64,000 bases of DNA, from NCBI RefSeq assembly GCF_008801815.1, contig NZ_VZOX01000005.1, one strand, 5' to 3'. This document shows, in pieces, positions 8,568-16,566 of this stretch (positions within the stretch are counted from its first letter, which is position 1; every line of letters begins with the position of its first letter). The position numbers and the translations under genes were made by a program. Under the pieces are notes generated by a model, which ran no database searches, was not told the DNA's origin, and saw only the letters and a list, made by a program, of their open reading frames with translations. The stretch comes from Edwardsiella anguillarum. Its GTDB lineage: Bacteria; Pseudomonadota; Gammaproteobacteria; Enterobacterales; Enterobacteriaceae.

Positions 8568-9317
8568 ATGAACGTTTTCATTACCGGTGCTAGCGCCGGG
8601 TTTGGCGCTGCAATCGCCCGTAAGTTTATCCGTCATGGCCATCACGTCATCGCCGCCGGACGGCGCCTAGAACGGCTGGAGGCGCTGCGGGATGAGCTGG
8701 GCGACGCGCTAACGGTCGTTCAGCTGGATGTCCGTAATCGGGCCGCGATCCAGGATGCGATCGCGCACCTGACGCCGGCGCAGCGCACCGTCGATCTGCT
8801 GGTCAATAACGCCGGTCTCGCTCTGGGGCTGGAGCCCGCCCATCGGGCGGATATCGATGACTGGGAAACCATGATCGACACCAACGTCAAAGGCGTAGTG
8901 AACATGACCCGTGCCCTGCTGCCTGAAATGGTCGCCCGCAACGCGGGTCATATCATCAATATCGGTTCAACGGCGGGCAGCTGGCCCTACGCCGGCGGCA
9001 ATGTCTATGGCGCAACCAAGGCCTTTGTCCGCCAGTTCAGTCTTGGTCTGCGGGCCGATCTGCACGGAACCCGAATCCGGGTGAGCGACATTGAGCCCGG
9101 TCTGGTTGGCGGTACCGAATTCTCCAGCGTCCGCTTTAAAGGCGACGAGCAGCGCGTCACCCGTACCTATCAAGACGCGCACGCTCTAACCGCCGACGAT
9201 ATCGCCGAGGCGGTGTTCTGGGTGGCCACGCTGCCCCCTCACGTCAACATCAATACGATGGAGATGATGCCAGTCTCCCAGTCGTTCTCACCTCTGGCGA
9301 TCTATCGCGGCGAATAG
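8568..9317 (+). CDS. ydfG: NADP-dependent 3-hydroxy acid dehydrogenase YdfG
   Basis: A 249-residue short-chain dehydrogenase that oxidises L-allo-threonine, serine and other 3-hydroxy acids and takes part in malonic-semialdehyde reduction. The Rossmann motif TGASAGFG is at 6-13, NNAG in the middle, and the active-site set is Ser (NIGSTAGS), Tyr and Lys in YGATKAF. The sequence matches E. coli YdfG throughout, including DIEPGLVGGTEFS and the MEMMPV end. The ATG at 8568 is chosen because GAGGGAGTGAG lies just upstream and the homologue begins there; an in-frame start at 8517 would add 17 unmatched residues. Confidence 0.95.
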   Translation: MNVFITGASAGFGAAIARKFIRHGHHVIAAGRRLERLEALRDELGDALTVVQLDVRNRAAIQDAIAHLTPAQRTVDLLVNNAGLALGLEPAHRADIDDWETMIDTNVKGVVNMTRALLPEMVARNAGHIINIGSTAGSWPYAGGNVYGATKAFVRQFSLGLRADLHGTRIRVSDIEPGLVGGTEFSSVRFKGDEQRVTRTYQDAHALTADDIAEAVFWVATLPPHVNINTMEMMPVSQSFSPLAIYRGE

Positions 9318-9420
9318 GCATTCGCCGATTACGGCTATGGCGTCATAGAGAAAATCATGGCAGATTGAATCAATGACGCTCTGCGCGGTCTGAAGAGTGC
9401 ATTTCGCTGAGGACAACACT

Positions 9421-9789
9421 GTGAAGATAGAGAAACGACATCGACTCGTCCGTTTGATTCCCCTGCTGCTACTGCTCGGCGGCGTCGGTTGGCACAGCGC
9501 CGCGCAGGCCGCCAGCTGCGAGGCCGGTAGCACCTGCGTCTTTGGCTCCAGCGGTGGACAAGACAACTCGCTGACCAAAGAACAGGCGCGTGAACAGCGG
9601 GAGCAATGGGATCAAACCCGCCCGTTGCGTAACAAGGTCAACAGCCACGTTGAGAAAGAGTTTGATAAGGCCGATCGGGCCATCGAGCAGCGAGAGCGCT
9701 GTGAGCGCAGTCTGAACGTCAACGCCTACTGGGAGCCAGAGACGCGCCGCTGCCTGGATCGCCAGAGCGGGCGTCCGTTAACACCCTAA
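9421..9789 (+). CDS. ynfB: Periplasmic UPF0482 protein YnfB
   Basis: A small secreted protein of unknown function, about 122 residues. A signal peptide covers roughly residues 1-30 (RLIPLLLLLGG, cleavage near AQAA). The mature part matches E. coli YnfB at its end (NAYWEPETRRCLDRQSGR), with conserved cysteines in ERCERS and RRCLD. The GTG at 9421 has GAGGA eight bases upstream; a second in-frame GTG at 9397 lacks one. It precedes ynfD by 14 bases and is probably co-transcribed with it, as in E. coli. Confidence 0.88.
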   Translation: MKIEKRHRLVRLIPLLLLLGGVGWHSAAQAASCEAGSTCVFGSSGGQDNSLTKEQAREQREQWDQTRPLRNKVNSHVEKEFDKADRAIEQRERCERSLNVNAYWEPETRRCLDRQSGRPLTP

Positions 9790-9803
9790 CTGACAGGTAT
9801 CCT

Positions 9804-10076
9804 ATGCATAAACCTATCTTATTGTCCGCCCTGCTCCTGGCGCCGTTGTTCTCTTATGCCGCCGCCTCCTCCTGCGAAAGCATTCGGGATGAGATTAGCC
9901 AGAAGATCGTGGCCAACGGTGTCCCCCAGGAGGCCTTTACGCTAGAGATCGTCCCCAACGATCAGGTACAGCAGGCAGGCGGTCAAGTTGTGGGTCACTG
10001 CGGTAACGACACTCAGAAAATTGTCTATATCCGTACCGACGGCGCCGAGCCAGGCGCCCATGTGAATCCACGCTAA
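9804..10076 (+). CDS. ynfD: DUF1161 periplasmic protein YnfD
   Basis: A 90-residue exported protein of unknown function. It has an N-terminal signal peptide of about 20 residues (ILLSALLLAPLFSYAAA) and then the DUF1161 core with two cysteines (SSCESI and GHCGNDTQKIVY), probably disulphide-bonded in the periplasm. It resembles E. coli YnfD along its length. It follows ynfB closely on the same strand, and a GC hairpin at 10081-10103 ends the unit. Confidence 0.88.
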   Translation: MHKPILLSALLLAPLFSYAAASSCESIRDEISQKIVANGVPQEAFTLEIVPNDQVQQAGGQVVGHCGNDTQKIVYIRTDGAEPGAHVNPR

Positions 10077-10080
10077 ACGC

Positions 10081-10103
10081 CCAGGCCGCCGTCGGCGGCC
10101 TGG
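10081..10103. terminator. GC-rich hairpin between ynfD and the MFS gene
   Basis: Perfect ten-base-pair stem CCAGGCCGCC/GGCGGCCTGG with a three-base loop in the short gap between two convergent genes. There is no strong T run on either side, so termination is likely but not certain. Confidence 0.55.
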
Positions 10104-10104
10104 A

Positions 10105-11586
10105 CTACTTATTATCCCCGATCTCTTCAATCCGCTCGCGCAGCCCCGCCCCCGCCGGGATCAGCCATGCCGCCAACAGGGCCAGCCACGCCAATAGCGC
10201 CGCCGCAATAAACACCGCATGCAGCGACGCCGCGACCGGCGCCAACAGCGCGCCGACCTCCTCTGCCGCCGGCTGAGTACGCAGGGTCATCAGCCGCTGT
10301 ACCGGATCGCTCACCTGCGGTAGGCGCCAGGCCAGATTCAGGTTGAGCGTCGCACCAAGCACGGCGGTGCCCAGCGCAGAGCCCAGCATACGGGTAAACA
10401 CCGTGCAGGCCGTCGCAATACCGCGCATGGAATGCGGCGCGCTGTTCTGGACGGAGACCAGGAAGGTGGTATTGGTCATTCCCATCGCCGCGCCGATGAT
10501 AAAGGCCGAAACTCGCCCCCACCACAGGCTCCCCTGTGGAGTCTGCCACAGCAGACACAGGCTTCCCGCGATCAGCAACAGGGCGCCCAGCAACGCCGTG
10601 GTCCGGTATGACGTATGGGCCATCAGCCGGCCGCTGAGCGTGCTCGCGATAGGCCAGCCTATCGACATGAGGGCCAGCGTCGTACCGGCCTCCAGGGCCG
10701 AATATCCCATGACGCCCTGCACATAGGTGGGTAAAAATGCGGCGACGCCCATCATGGCGGCCCCCACGACCAGCCCGCCGATGTTGCCGGCCACCATAAT
10801 GCGCTGGCGCCAGAGTACGGCCGGAAACAGGGGCTCTGTCGCGCGCAGCTCCTGACGCCACAGTAAAAAACCACTCAGCACGGCGATGGCCAGTAGCAGC
10901 AGCACCCACCACCCCAGCCACTCGGCCTGAAGCAGTGACAGCAACAGCGCGCTGATGCCGATGGCGAGCCAGGCGGTTCCGGCCAGATCCAGCGCATGGC
11001 GCCGCGGATGTCGCTGTTCGGGAAAATAACGCCATAGCAGATACATCGCGCAGCAGCCAATGGGCAAATTGATCCAAAAGACCAGGGACCAGTGGAAATG
11101 CTGGACGATAAATGCCCCCATCAACGGCCCGACGATCGCCGATACGCCCCAGACGCTGGAGAGATAGCCCTGAATACGGGGACGCTCAAGGGGGCCATAG
11201 ACATCGGCAATAATGGTGACCGCGATCGGTGTAATCGCGCCAGCGCCAGCCCCCTGCAGCGCGCGGAACGCGATCAGCCACAGCATGCTGTGGGCAAAGC
11301 CGCAGAGCACAGAGCCCAAAAGGAACAGCGAGGCGCCGATATAAAACATCCGCTTGCGGCCATGCAGATCCGCTAACCGCCCATAGATAGGAATAGAGAT
11401 CGCCTGCGTCAGCAAATAGGCGGCAAACACCCATCCCAGCAGGGAGAAACCGCCCAAATCGGCAATGATGGTTGGCATGGCGGTAGAGACAATCGTTACC
11501 TCAATCGCCGCCATGAAGGTGGCAAGCATGCAGGCTGCCAAGACCAGTACCCGCTTCGGGCTTATCGATGTCGTATCCGTACTCAT
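10105..11586 (-). CDS. DHA2-family MFS drug exporter (14 TM)
   Basis: A 493-residue inner-membrane proton antiporter of the EmrB/QacA group. Fourteen hydrophobic segments can be traced. Motif A of the major facilitator superfamily is present after TM2 (GRLADLHGRKRMF) and the drug:H+ antiporter motif C appears in TM5 (GVSAIVGPLMGAF). No membrane-fusion partner (EmrA-like) or regulator is next to it, so it probably works alone. The substrate cannot be predicted. Its promoter faces the bgl relic at 11.6-12.2 kb. Confidence 0.85.
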   Translation of the reverse strand: MSTDTTSISPKRVLVLAACMLATFMAAIEVTIVSTAMPTIIADLGGFSLLGWVFAAYLLTQAISIPIYGRLADLHGRKRMFYIGASLFLLGSVLCGFAHSMLWLIAFRALQGAGAGAITPIAVTIIADVYGPLERPRIQGYLSSVWGVSAIVGPLMGAFIVQHFHWSLVFWINLPIGCCAMYLLWRYFPEQRHPRRHALDLAGTAWLAIGISALLLSLLQAEWLGWWVLLLLAIAVLSGFLLWRQELRATEPLFPAVLWRQRIMVAGNIGGLVVGAAMMGVAAFLPTYVQGVMGYSALEAGTTLALMSIGWPIASTLSGRLMAHTSYRTTALLGALLLIAGSLCLLWQTPQGSLWWGRVSAFIIGAAMGMTNTTFLVSVQNSAPHSMRGIATACTVFTRMLGSALGTAVLGATLNLNLAWRLPQVSDPVQRLMTLRTQPAAEEVGALLAPVAASLHAVFIAAALLAWLALLAAWLIPAGAGLRERIEEIGDNK

Positions 11587-11661
11587 AGGGCCTATGTCGT
11601 CGAAAATCCTGCGGCTATACTAGCATGGAGAGATAAGGCGATTCCTACTTACTTTCCTTTC

Positions 11662-12082
11662 CTACGTCTTTCCGCAGCATTCCCGTAAAAGTTCATTGTG
11701 AATAACAGCCCCTCGGCGATGTCGCTCAATGGCGCAATAGCAGTACTCCGCCAATGCGCTGGCGAGCCCGACCTGCGCCAGTATAAGCCGATAAAATAAT
11801 GCGCTCGCAGGTGGCTATAGCATCCAGGGGAAGGTGTAGAATCATGTCATGAGATCGACAGTTTAATCTATTACATTGAAGTGTAAATATTTTCTCTATT
11901 CTACCCTCATCCAGGATATCCCCTACGCACTGATGAAAAGCAAGGCCTCGCCCCATCATCACCAGCTCGCGTTGCCGGCTATCCAACGCCAGTATCACAT
12001 TATTATTCAGGATGTTGGCAATATGCGCATCATCCCCCCGAGCGCTCTCCCGCCGCTGTCGATAGGTCGGCCACGGCGACAA
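11662..12082 (-). pseudogene. bglG: Decayed BglG-family antiterminator gene
   Basis: The minus strand encodes the start of a BglG/LicT antiterminator. The RNA-binding CAT domain is clear (NILNNNVILALDSRQRE, then VMMGRGLAF and RIEKIF), followed by the start of the first PRD domain (HLPLDAIATCERI). The frame is lost near 11788; PRD1 resumes in another frame (ALAEYCYCAIERHRRG, 11760-11712) and stops at 11662. Intact BglG has about 280 residues, so more than half is missing, and no start codon with a good ribosome site is left (only TTG at 12082). The leader with antiterminator and terminator survives just upstream. No bglF or bglB remains next to it. Confidence 0.82.
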
Positions 12083-12085
12083 AAC

Positions 12086-12129
12086 AAAAAAAACCTGACC
12101 TTTGACATCATCGCCAACGATCAGGTTTT
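12086..12129 (-). terminator. bgl-type leader terminator
   Basis: On the minus strand a nine-base-pair stem (AAAACCTGA with TCAGGTTTT, 22-base loop) is followed by eight T. It sits between the antiterminator RNA element and the bglG relic. Its left arm overlaps the end of that element, which is the arrangement that makes the two structures mutually exclusive in bgl operons. Confidence 0.85.
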
Positions 12130-12152
12130 GCCTGCAGGTGCAGTAACAATCC
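12124..12152 (-). promoter_or_regulatory. Ribonucleic antiterminator (RAT) of a bgl-type operon
   Basis: Reading the minus strand from 12152, the sequence GGATTGTTACTG, four bases, then GCAGGCAAAACC is the conserved RAT that BglG-family proteins bind in nascent RNA (it follows the E. coli bglG leader almost base for base). Binding would stop the overlapping terminator from folding. Because the protein gene behind it is broken, the switch is probably non-functional unless a related antiterminator elsewhere acts on it. Confidence 0.85.
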
Positions 12153-12286
12153 AGTGTTTTAATACTGTAATTGCACCCATAACAACTTCCACTATCTTAA
12201 TAAAAAGTGTGGGGCTGATTGGTAATTTGTCTCTATGTTAGCGTCTATTTAATATCTCCCCAATAATTCATAAATTAAATAAATTC

Positions 12287-12415
12287 ATGCATTTCAAAAC
12301 TGATGCGCTATTGTTGGCGATCACCATGCAGACCTATATCAACGGCGAACATCATAATGCAATTAAGTACGGTGAAAAGGAATTCATTATCGGCGTAATC
12401 TCTTTATCCAACTAA
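12287..12415 (+). CDS. Possible 42-residue small protein
   Basis: An open frame begins with ATG at 12287 (MHFKTDALLLAITMQTYING) and stops at 12415. The composition looks protein-like but I recognise no family, there is no convincing ribosome site, and it lies in an AT-rich scar next to the bglG relic. Another frame just downstream (about 12450-12620) is also protein-like (TAVARWVKIICQEK) but lacks a start. These may be fragments of one lost gene rather than working genes. Confidence 0.25.
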   Translation: MHFKTDALLLAITMQTYINGEHHNAIKYGEKEFIIGVISLSN

Positions 12416-12665
12416 TGCCATAATAAGTCGGCGTTTACTGACGATGCGATCACCGCGGCGTCAGCGCCGGGGTCTATCGCCACACCGCCGTCCAGACGAC
12501 GGCGGTTGCGCGCTGGGTAAAGATCATCTGTCAGGAAAAGATAATATTGCCATGTAATATACAAACTTATCGCCGAATCCTGCCTGAAAGGCAGTATATG
12601 CATCTAAAAAAACATCATTAATTGTCGGTTCCTATCTTAATGATAGGCCGTCCCTGCATCTATCG

Positions 12666-12679
12666 TTGACACTTATCAA
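12666..12679. promoter_or_regulatory. FNR-like site before the cytochrome c peroxidase
   Basis: TTGAC-ACTT-ATCAA matches nine of the ten defined bases of the FNR consensus TTGAT-N4-ATCAA. A -10-like TATGGT at 12705-12710 puts the site near -43 to -45, close to a class II activator position. E. coli yhjA, the homologue of the following gene, is known to be FNR-activated, which supports the call. Confidence 0.6.
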
Positions 12680-12782
12680 ATATCGCTGCGAGACCACCCT
12701 GCACTATGGTCGCGTCGGTTCGCCGATATTTGTCGGCTGCCTCCGCAGCCGTATTGACACTCTCAAAAGGAGTTCTGTAACA

Positions 12783-14249
12783 ATGAAAAAAATAACGAAA
12801 TGGGTGGGAGGCATCGTCATTGTCGGTATCGCCTGCTACTTAGGGTTGGTCGGCTATGTCTATAATCATGACAAACAGCGTAATACCGTACCGAGTGAAC
12901 CGGCAAGCTCACCGCTTAATGCTCAGGTATTGGGGATCCTGAGCGAAAAGGGCTGTGACTACTGCCATACGCCGTCGGCGAATTTGCCGTTTTATGCCAG
13001 TGTTCCCGGCGTGAAGCAGCTAATGGAGTATGACATGTATCAGGGATATAAGGCGTTCAACCTGACCCCCCTGCGCGAAAGTCTGCTGAAGCCCTCCCCG
13101 TGGAAAACCGCCAGCGGCCAACCGCCGACCCTGACGGATCTCAATAAGCTGGAGTGGGTGGTTCAGCATCAAACCATGCCGCCCACCCGCTATACCGCGA
13201 TGCACTGGGCCGGCAGGATGTCACAGGCCGATCGCGATACCCTGCTGAAGTGGGTGAATGAGCAGCGGCAAAAATATTACACAACGCCAGATATGGCACC
13301 CTCACTGCGCAATGAGCCGATACAGCCGATCCCCGAGTCCTTACCGGTCAACGCCGAAAAAGTTGCGCTGGGATTCCGTCTGTACCACGATCCGCGTCTA
13401 TCCGGCAATGACACCGTGGCCTGCGCCCACTGTCACCAGCTGGGTGCCGGCGGCGTCGATGGGCGGAAAACATCGCTGGGCGTCGATGACCAGGTTGGCC
13501 CCATCAACGCGCCGACGGTGTTTAACTCTGTGTTCAACATCGCCCAGTTCTGGGATGGCCGCGCGGCAACCCTGCAGGATCAGGCCGGAGGGCCACCGCT
13601 GAACCCGATCGAGATGGCGTCCACGTCGTGGGAACAAATCATCGGTAAGCTGAATCAGGATCAGGCGTTTAAGCAGGAGTTTCTCAAGGTGTATCCGCAG
13701 GGGTTCAGCGGAAAAACCATCACTGACGCCATCGCCGAGTTTGAAAGGACCCTGATTACGCCGAACTCCGCGTTTGATCGCTATCTGCGCGGCGACAGCA
13801 GCGCACTCACGGCCCAGCAGCAGCATGGCTATCAGCTCTTTAAGGATAACCGCTGTGCAACCTGCCACGCCGGCGTCGCCATGGGCGGGGAGTCTTATGA
13901 GCCCCTCGGGTTGATCAAAGCCTACCCGTTTGGCGAAGTGACCAGCGCTGATATCGGCCGGATGAACGTGACCCAGGATCTGCGCGATAAGCTGCGCCAG
14001 AAGGTACCGACGCTGCGTAACGTTGAGCTGACCGGCCCCTACTTCCACCGTGGCGATGTGAAGACGCTGGATGAGGCGGTGAAGCAAATGCTGCGCTATC
14101 AGGTCGGCGTCACCCTGCCGCAAAGCGATGTCGACGATATCGTGGCCTTCCTGAAGAGTCTGAACGGTGTCTATACGCCGTATCCGATGAACACGGCCGC
14201 CGCCGCAGAGAGCCTAACGACGGCGCCGCGGGAGACGGCCCATCCATAA
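12783..14249 (+). CDS. ccp: Triheme cytochrome c peroxidase (YhjA/Ccp type)
   Basis: A periplasmic, membrane-anchored peroxidase that passes quinol-derived electrons to H2O2. It has 488 residues: an N-terminal anchor at about 8-28, an extra N-terminal heme domain with CDYCH at 58-62, then the classic diheme core with CAHCH at 214-218 and CATCH at 358-362. Three heme sites plus the anchor identify the YhjA type rather than soluble diheme Ccp. The ATG at 12783 has AAGGAG upstream; an upstream in-frame extension is unlikely. An FNR-like site precedes it, so expression under low oxygen, when H2O2 can serve as an electron acceptor, is expected. Confidence 0.92.
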   Translation: MKKITKWVGGIVIVGIACYLGLVGYVYNHDKQRNTVPSEPASSPLNAQVLGILSEKGCDYCHTPSANLPFYASVPGVKQLMEYDMYQGYKAFNLTPLRESLLKPSPWKTASGQPPTLTDLNKLEWVVQHQTMPPTRYTAMHWAGRMSQADRDTLLKWVNEQRQKYYTTPDMAPSLRNEPIQPIPESLPVNAEKVALGFRLYHDPRLSGNDTVACAHCHQLGAGGVDGRKTSLGVDDQVGPINAPTVFNSVFNIAQFWDGRAATLQDQAGGPPLNPIEMASTSWEQIIGKLNQDQAFKQEFLKVYPQGFSGKTITDAIAEFERTLITPNSAFDRYLRGDSSALTAQQQHGYQLFKDNRCATCHAGVAMGGESYEPLGLIKAYPFGEVTSADIGRMNVTQDLRDKLRQKVPTLRNVELTGPYFHRGDVKTLDEAVKQMLRYQVGVTLPQSDVDDIVAFLKSLNGVYTPYPMNTAAAAESLTTAPRETAHP

Positions 14250-14265
14250 CCGTTGACCGAAAAGC

Positions 14266-14294
14266 AAACGGGCGTGCACTGTGCACGCCCGTTT
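14266..14294. terminator. Strong bidirectional terminator
   Basis: A perfect 14-base inverted repeat, AAACGGGCGTGCAC and its complement around one central base, lies between the convergent peroxidase and bioD genes. A and T at the outer ends give weak tracts in both directions. Confidence 0.75.
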
Positions 14295-14323
14295 CAGTCA
14301 CAAAATCGTGTCCTTACGCGGCG

Positions 14324-14989
14324 TCAGACCAGCGCAGACAAATCGATATAGCGCGCCAGCGCTTTTTCCTCTGGACGGTACAGATAGGGGATCTCTCCCA
14401 GCTGCGGCGCCGGCAGTTTCTGCCGCAGAGCATCAATGGTCTCAGCATAATGCGACAGGCCGGGGTTAATCCGGTTCGCAATCCAGCCGACAAACGGAAG
14501 GCCATCATTAATAATGGCCTGAGCGGTCAGTATGGCATGGCTGATACAGCCCAGCTTAATCCCCACCACCAGGATCACCGGGAGTTGCTCCTGCACAACC
14601 CATTCAGAGAGCGGACGCAAATCCTGCATCAATACCCGCCAGCCGCCGGTTCCCTGCACCACGACATGCTGCGCCTTCACGCTCAGATGCTGCAGCCCAC
14701 GGCTCATGGCGCCATAGTCCAGCGCCTCGCCGGTATAGGCATTGGCTATCTCTTCGCGCAGGGTGACAGGATTAACCTCGTCATAGCTGAGCGCCATGGA
14801 AGAGGCCTCGAGCAGCGTGACGGCATCCCGATTGCGTAATCCCTGCGGGGTCTCATCGCTGCCTACGGCGATAGGTTTATACCCCACCGCGCTGTGCCCC
14901 GCCGCCTGAATAGCTTGTAATAACGCACGGGAGGCCACCGTTTTACCCACCTCGGTGTCGGTTCCCGTAACGAATACGCGTTTTAACAT
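14324..14989 (-). CDS. bioD: Dethiobiotin synthetase paralogue (YnfK/BioD2)
   Basis: An ATP-dependent enzyme that closes the ureido ring of dethiobiotin in biotin synthesis. The 221 residues begin with the P-loop VFVTGTDTEVGKT. Further family features are YKPIAVGSDE and the VQGTGGWRVLM substrate-binding segment. It lies immediately before mlc, as E. coli ynfK does, so it is the second BioD rather than the bio-operon copy. It is not linked to other biotin genes here. A hairpin (CGGAG/CTCCG at about 15003-15015) lies just upstream of its start. Confidence 0.9.
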   Translation of the reverse strand: MLKRVFVTGTDTEVGKTVASRALLQAIQAAGHSAVGYKPIAVGSDETPQGLRNRDAVTLLEASSMALSYDEVNPVTLREEIANAYTGEALDYGAMSRGLQHLSVKAQHVVVQGTGGWRVLMQDLRPLSEWVVQEQLPVILVVGIKLGCISHAILTAQAIINDGLPFVGWIANRINPGLSHYAETIDALRQKLPAPQLGEIPYLYRPEEKALARYIDLSALV

Positions 14990-15227
14990 GGAATAATTAC
15001 TCCGGAGAGACTCCGATTAATAATAAAAAAGCAGAACGATCTGACCGGAAGTATGCTGTGTGCCCGCGATCGCTAATAAACCAGGAAGTCTAGGCGAAGC
15101 GCTTCTTAGGCGGCTTGCGTTAGCTCAAATTTTTATTTATCGCGCGGATCATTTTCCTACCCAGCGCGCGAATTCACGGGCGATGAGTAACCGTTCGGCA
15201 AACAAAAGCGAACAATTATGCGTACAA

Positions 15228-16451
15228 TTACCCTTGCAGCAGCTGTACCAGCAGCGAACCGTTATATAGCGCTTCTTTGACCAGCGCGGCAGCGGGCATC
15301 GTACCATGGTTGTGAAAATGGCTGGCCTCAACCGAAAGATGCTGGGTGTAATGGGGCAGCGCCTGCTGCCGAATTGCGCTGGCGATGGAGGGGAACAAGA
15401 CCTCCGCGGCCTGGTTCAGCGGTGAGCCTATCAGGATTTTTTCCGGGTTAAACAGGTTAACCATCACCGCAGCGATGCGCCCCACGCTATGACCGACGCT
15501 ATTGATCAAGTCCCGTCCTAGCTGATCTCCCTGCAGCGCGGCCTGACACAGGGCCTCAATATTCAGCGGACTGACCGCGTGCAGCTGTGACGACGGCGAC
15601 AGCGCGAGACGCTGCTGCGCCAGCGTCAGTATATTGCCCAGCCCGGCGACCGTCTCCAGACAACCATGGTTTCCGCAGTAGCACTGCTTGCCATAGGGAT
15701 CGACCTGGGTATGCCCTATTTCTACCAAACTTTGGCGACTTCCGTTCAGCAGACGCCCTTCGCTGATCACGCCGGCGCCCACGTTATGGTCAATGACAAT
15801 CTGAATCAGGTTGGCGCAGCCCGCGCCGGCGCCAAACAGCGACTCGGCCATGGTCCAAGCGCAAACGTCATGCTGCAGATATACCGGCAGCCCCGTATGG
15901 CGCGAGAGCTCGACGCTCAACGCCATGTCACACACCTCAGCATAGTACGGCATCCGGTGTACGATCCCCTGGGCGGCGTTAATCAGCCCCGGCAGCGTAA
16001 TGGCAATCGCCGTCAGACGCTCCAGCTGATGCTGGTGGCGGGTGAAAAACAGATCGATCTCTGTCACGATGCGGGTCAGCAGCGGCAGTTCACCCTGCGC
16101 CGGCAGCGCGATCTCCTCTTCGGCGACCAGCGCGCCGCTCAGATCGCGCAGCGCTAGCGTCATCGTGCCCAGCCCAATCCGCACGCAAAGATAGTGCCAG
16201 GATGCGGTATCCAGCGTGAGCCCCACGGCAGGACGTCCGCGGCTGCCGGGCTCCTGGAATTCCGTCTCCTGCACCAGGTGAGCCTCAAGCAGCTCACGCA
16301 CGATTTTGGTAATGCTGGCGGGTGCCAGCTGTGCGCGTTTTGAGAGCTCAATGCGCGAAATGGGGCCAAAACGATCGATAAGGCGGTAAACCGCCCCAGC
16401 ATTTATCTGCTTGATTTGATCAATATGCCCCGGCTGACCGTCAGCAATCAC
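15228..16451 (-). CDS. mlc: ROK-family repressor Mlc
   Basis: The global repressor of glucose-related genes (ptsG, manXYZ, malT in E. coli), relieved when membrane-bound EIICB-Glc sequesters it. It has 407 residues with an N-terminal winged helix-turn-helix (SRIELSKRAQLAPASITKIV, about 32-51) and a ROK domain. The zinc-binding segment GHTQVDPYGKQCYCGNHGC is intact. The match to E. coli Mlc runs end to end, including the LLVQLLQG tail. Position next to bioD2 and ynfL agrees with E. coli. Confidence 0.95.
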   Translation of the reverse strand: MIADGQPGHIDQIKQINAGAVYRLIDRFGPISRIELSKRAQLAPASITKIVRELLEAHLVQETEFQEPGSRGRPAVGLTLDTASWHYLCVRIGLGTMTLALRDLSGALVAEEEIALPAQGELPLLTRIVTEIDLFFTRHQHQLERLTAIAITLPGLINAAQGIVHRMPYYAEVCDMALSVELSRHTGLPVYLQHDVCAWTMAESLFGAGAGCANLIQIVIDHNVGAGVISEGRLLNGSRQSLVEIGHTQVDPYGKQCYCGNHGCLETVAGLGNILTLAQQRLALSPSSQLHAVSPLNIEALCQAALQGDQLGRDLINSVGHSVGRIAAVMVNLFNPEKILIGSPLNQAAEVLFPSIASAIRQQALPHYTQHLSVEASHFHNHGTMPAAALVKEALYNGSLLVQLLQG

Positions 16452-16566
16452 TACCGCTACTCCCAGTTATTTTTCGCGCTTCAAAATAAATCTTACCGGG
16501 TATGGCGGGGATTTTACAAAAAGGCGTCAACCATTTGATTAGTTATGTGATTAAGTGCACAAATAC

